Source of the DNA: Andrena cerasifolii
Taxonomy: Eukaryota > Arthropoda > Insecta > Hymenoptera > Andrenidae
NCBI RefSeq assembly: GCF_050908995.1
Contig: NW_027484910.1
Coordinates: 124,001 to 188,000, forward strand
DNA: 64,000 nt
Reading direction: 5' to 3'
The notes beneath the pieces are model-generated. The model was not told the origin of the DNA. It did not search any database and was given only the letters and a program-made list of their open reading frames with translations. This document shows, piece after piece, positions 62,351 to 64,000 of this stretch (the first letter of the stretch is position 1; each line of letters begins with the position of its first letter). Made by a program: the position numbers and the translations under genes.

Positions 62351-64000
62351 GTTTTTGAATATCGGTTCTAATATCGGATTCAGTATCGGTTTTTCAATAT
62401 CAGTTTTTCAATATTTGTTCTCCAATATCGGTTTTTGAATATCGGTTCCAATATCGGATTCAATATCGGTTTTTCAATATCGGTTCTAATATCGGTTCTA
62501 ATATCGGATTCAATATCGGTTTTTCAATATCGGTTTTTCAATATCAGTTTTTCGATATCAGTTTTTCAATATTTGTTCTCCAATATCGGTTTTTGAATAT
62601 CGGTTCCAATATCGGATTCAATATCGGTTTTTCAATATCGGTTCTAATATCGGATTCAATATCGGTTTTTCAATATCGGTTTTTCAATATCGGGTTTTCA
62701 ATATCAGTTTTTCGATATCAGTTTTTCAATATTTGTTCTCCAATATCGGTTTTTGAATATCGGTTCTAATATCGGATTCAATATCGGGTTTTCAATATCG
62801 GTTTTTCAATATCAGTTTTTCGATATCAGTTTTTCTATATTTGTTTTTCAATATCGGTTTTTCAATATCGGTTCTAATATCGGATTCAATATCGGTTTTG
62901 CAATATCAGTTTTTCGATATCAGTTTTTCAATATTTGTTTTTCAATATCGGTTTTTAAATATCGGTTCTAATATCGGTTTCAATATCGGTTTTTCAATAT
63001 CGGTTTTTCAATATCAGTTTTTCAATATTTGTTCTCCAATATCGGTTTTTGAATATCGGTTCTAATATCGGATTCAATATCGGTTTTTCAATATCAGTTT
63101 TTCAATATTTGTTTTTCGATATCAGTTTTTCAATATTTGCTTTACAATATCAGTTTTTCAATATCGGTTCTAATATCGGATTCAATATCGGTTTTGCAAT
63201 ATCAGTTTTTCAATATCAGTTTTTCAATATCAGTTTTTCAATATCAGTTTTTCAATATCAGTTTTTCAATGTCGGTTTTTGAATATTTGTTCTCCAATAT
63301 CGGTTTTTGAATATCGGTTCTAATATCGGATTCAATATCGGTTTTTCAATATCGGTTTTGCAATATCAGTTTTTCGATATAGGTTTTTCAATATCGGTTT
63401 TTCAATATCGGTTTTGCAATATCAGTTTTTCGATATAGGTTTTTCAATATCGGTTTTTCAATATCGGTTTTGCAATATCAGTTTTTCGATATAGGTTTTT
63501 CAATATCGGTTTTTCAATATCGGTTCTAATATCGGTTTCAATATCAGTTTTTCAATATCGGTTTTTCAATATCGGTTTTTCAATATTTGTTTTCCAATAT
63601 CGGTTTTTCAATATCGGTTCTAATATCGGATTCAATATCGGCTTTTCAATATCGGTTTTTCAATATCAGTTTTTCGATATCAGTTTTTCAATATTTGTTT
63701 TTCAATATCGGTTTTTCAATATCGGTTCTAATATCGGTTTCAATATCGGTTATTCAATATCAGTTTTTCGATATCAGTTCTAATATCGGTTTCAATATCA
63801 GTTTTTCAATATCGGTTTTTCAATATTTGTTCTTCAATATCGGTTTTTCAATATCGGTTTTTCAATATCAGTTTTTCGATATCAGTTTTTCAATATCGGT
63901 TCTAATATCGGAATCATTATCGGCTTTTCAATATCGGTTTTTCAATATCAGTTTTTCGATATCAGTTTTTCAATATTTGTTTTTCAATATCGGTTTTTCA
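62351..64000 (+). repeat. Diverged third copy of the I/II boundary and right end
   Basis: 62753 onward corresponds to 22884 (offset 39,869) and 49675 (offset 13,078), but with many private changes: ctatatttg (62835), tttttaaatat (62957), tgctttac (63131-63144), caatgtcgg (63267) and gaatatttg (63281). A five-Q run lies at 63197-63266. Near 63770-63785 an R monomer is fused inside an S unit. The array continues to the last base. Confidence 0.82.

Larger units (their letters stand above)
1..64000 (+). repeat. Satellite array of a 14-bp monomer, entire window
   Basis: The window is a continuous head-to-tail array of caatatcggttttt and close variants, on the order of 4,500 monomers, with no interruption by unique DNA. 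The canonical monomer has 4 G/C in 14 and is strongly strand-asymmetric (7 T, 3 A). Main variants change cgg to cag, the leading ca to cg, cgg to agg (after cgatat only) or cgg to ttg, and alter the last bases (ttttg, ttctc, ttctt, ttttc). Both window ends lie inside the array, so its true length is unknown. Large AT-rich arrays like this usually form constitutive heterochromatin in eukaryotes, but no centromere-protein site or telomere motif is recognisable, so location and function are unknown. Confidence 0.98.

Noticed and set aside
1..64000. CRISPR array
   Set aside because: There are no unique spacers. Repeat and intervening sequence are the same 14-mer, and no cas-like genes are present.
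1..64000. Telomere repeat tract
   Set aside because: The unit has G and T on one strand but only a GG doublet. The ordered mixture of monomer types and kilobase HORs is not what a templated telomerase product looks like.
1..64000. T-rich tracts as terminators or origin-like AT-rich elements
   Set aside because: Every monomer has the same T5 tract, with no hairpin before it and no local peak in AT content.

Overview
The whole 64,000-base window is one uninterrupted satellite DNA array. Almost every base belongs to a 14-bp monomer, consensus CAATATCGGTTTTT, or one of a few recurring variants, all head-to-tail in one orientation. I see no unique sequence, protein gene, RNA gene, transposon, inversion or CRISPR array. 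The long apparent reading frames come from the repeat: the 14-mer has no stop codon in any forward frame, so it reads as an endless 14-residue peptide cycle until a variant monomer supplies a stop.

The organism cannot be identified. Tens of kilobases of AT-rich short-monomer satellite with nested higher-order repeats (HORs) is typical of eukaryotic heterochromatin (centromeric, pericentromeric or subtelomeric). That is inference from general knowledge. Nothing in the sequence names a taxon, and a repeat-expanded region of some other genome is not formally excluded.

The array has at least three levels. Level 1 is the 14-mer types: A caatatcggttttt (and A' ending in g), Q caatatcagttttt, R cgatatcagttttt, I cgatataggttttt, L caatatttgttttt, K caatatttgttctc, plus a 24-bp compound unit S (13 + 11 bp, containing ttctaatatcgg) with endings att, aat or ttt. 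Level 2 is modules of one S plus several 14-mers; a 108-bp module (24 + 6 x 14) is gained or lost repeatedly. Level 3 is kilobase HORs with exact periods of 1282, 1934, 2282, 2300, 2328, 2462, 2650, about 3550, 3928 and about 8250 bp. Above that, a segment of about 27-30 kb is present twice (roughly 12.5-27.8 kb and 42.3-54.5 kb).

Layout: 1-22.6 kb is subfamily I (small tandem duplications, then the 2282/2300/1282 block, the 1934-bp pair and the 3.5-kb pair). 22.6-33.6 kb is subfamily II (2462/2650-bp copies marked by ggtattt and ccgtttttcg). 33.6-37.65 kb is I (2328-bp pair), 37.65-41.85 kb is II, 41.85-48.95 kb is I again, 49-59.47 kb is II with a 3928-bp tandem duplication, 59.47-62.4 kb is I, and 62.4-64 kb is a third, more diverged copy of the I/II boundary. 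The joins are in register within the 14-bp unit, as expected from unequal exchange. No genes act together here. The interest lies in array architecture and in the resolvable recombination history.
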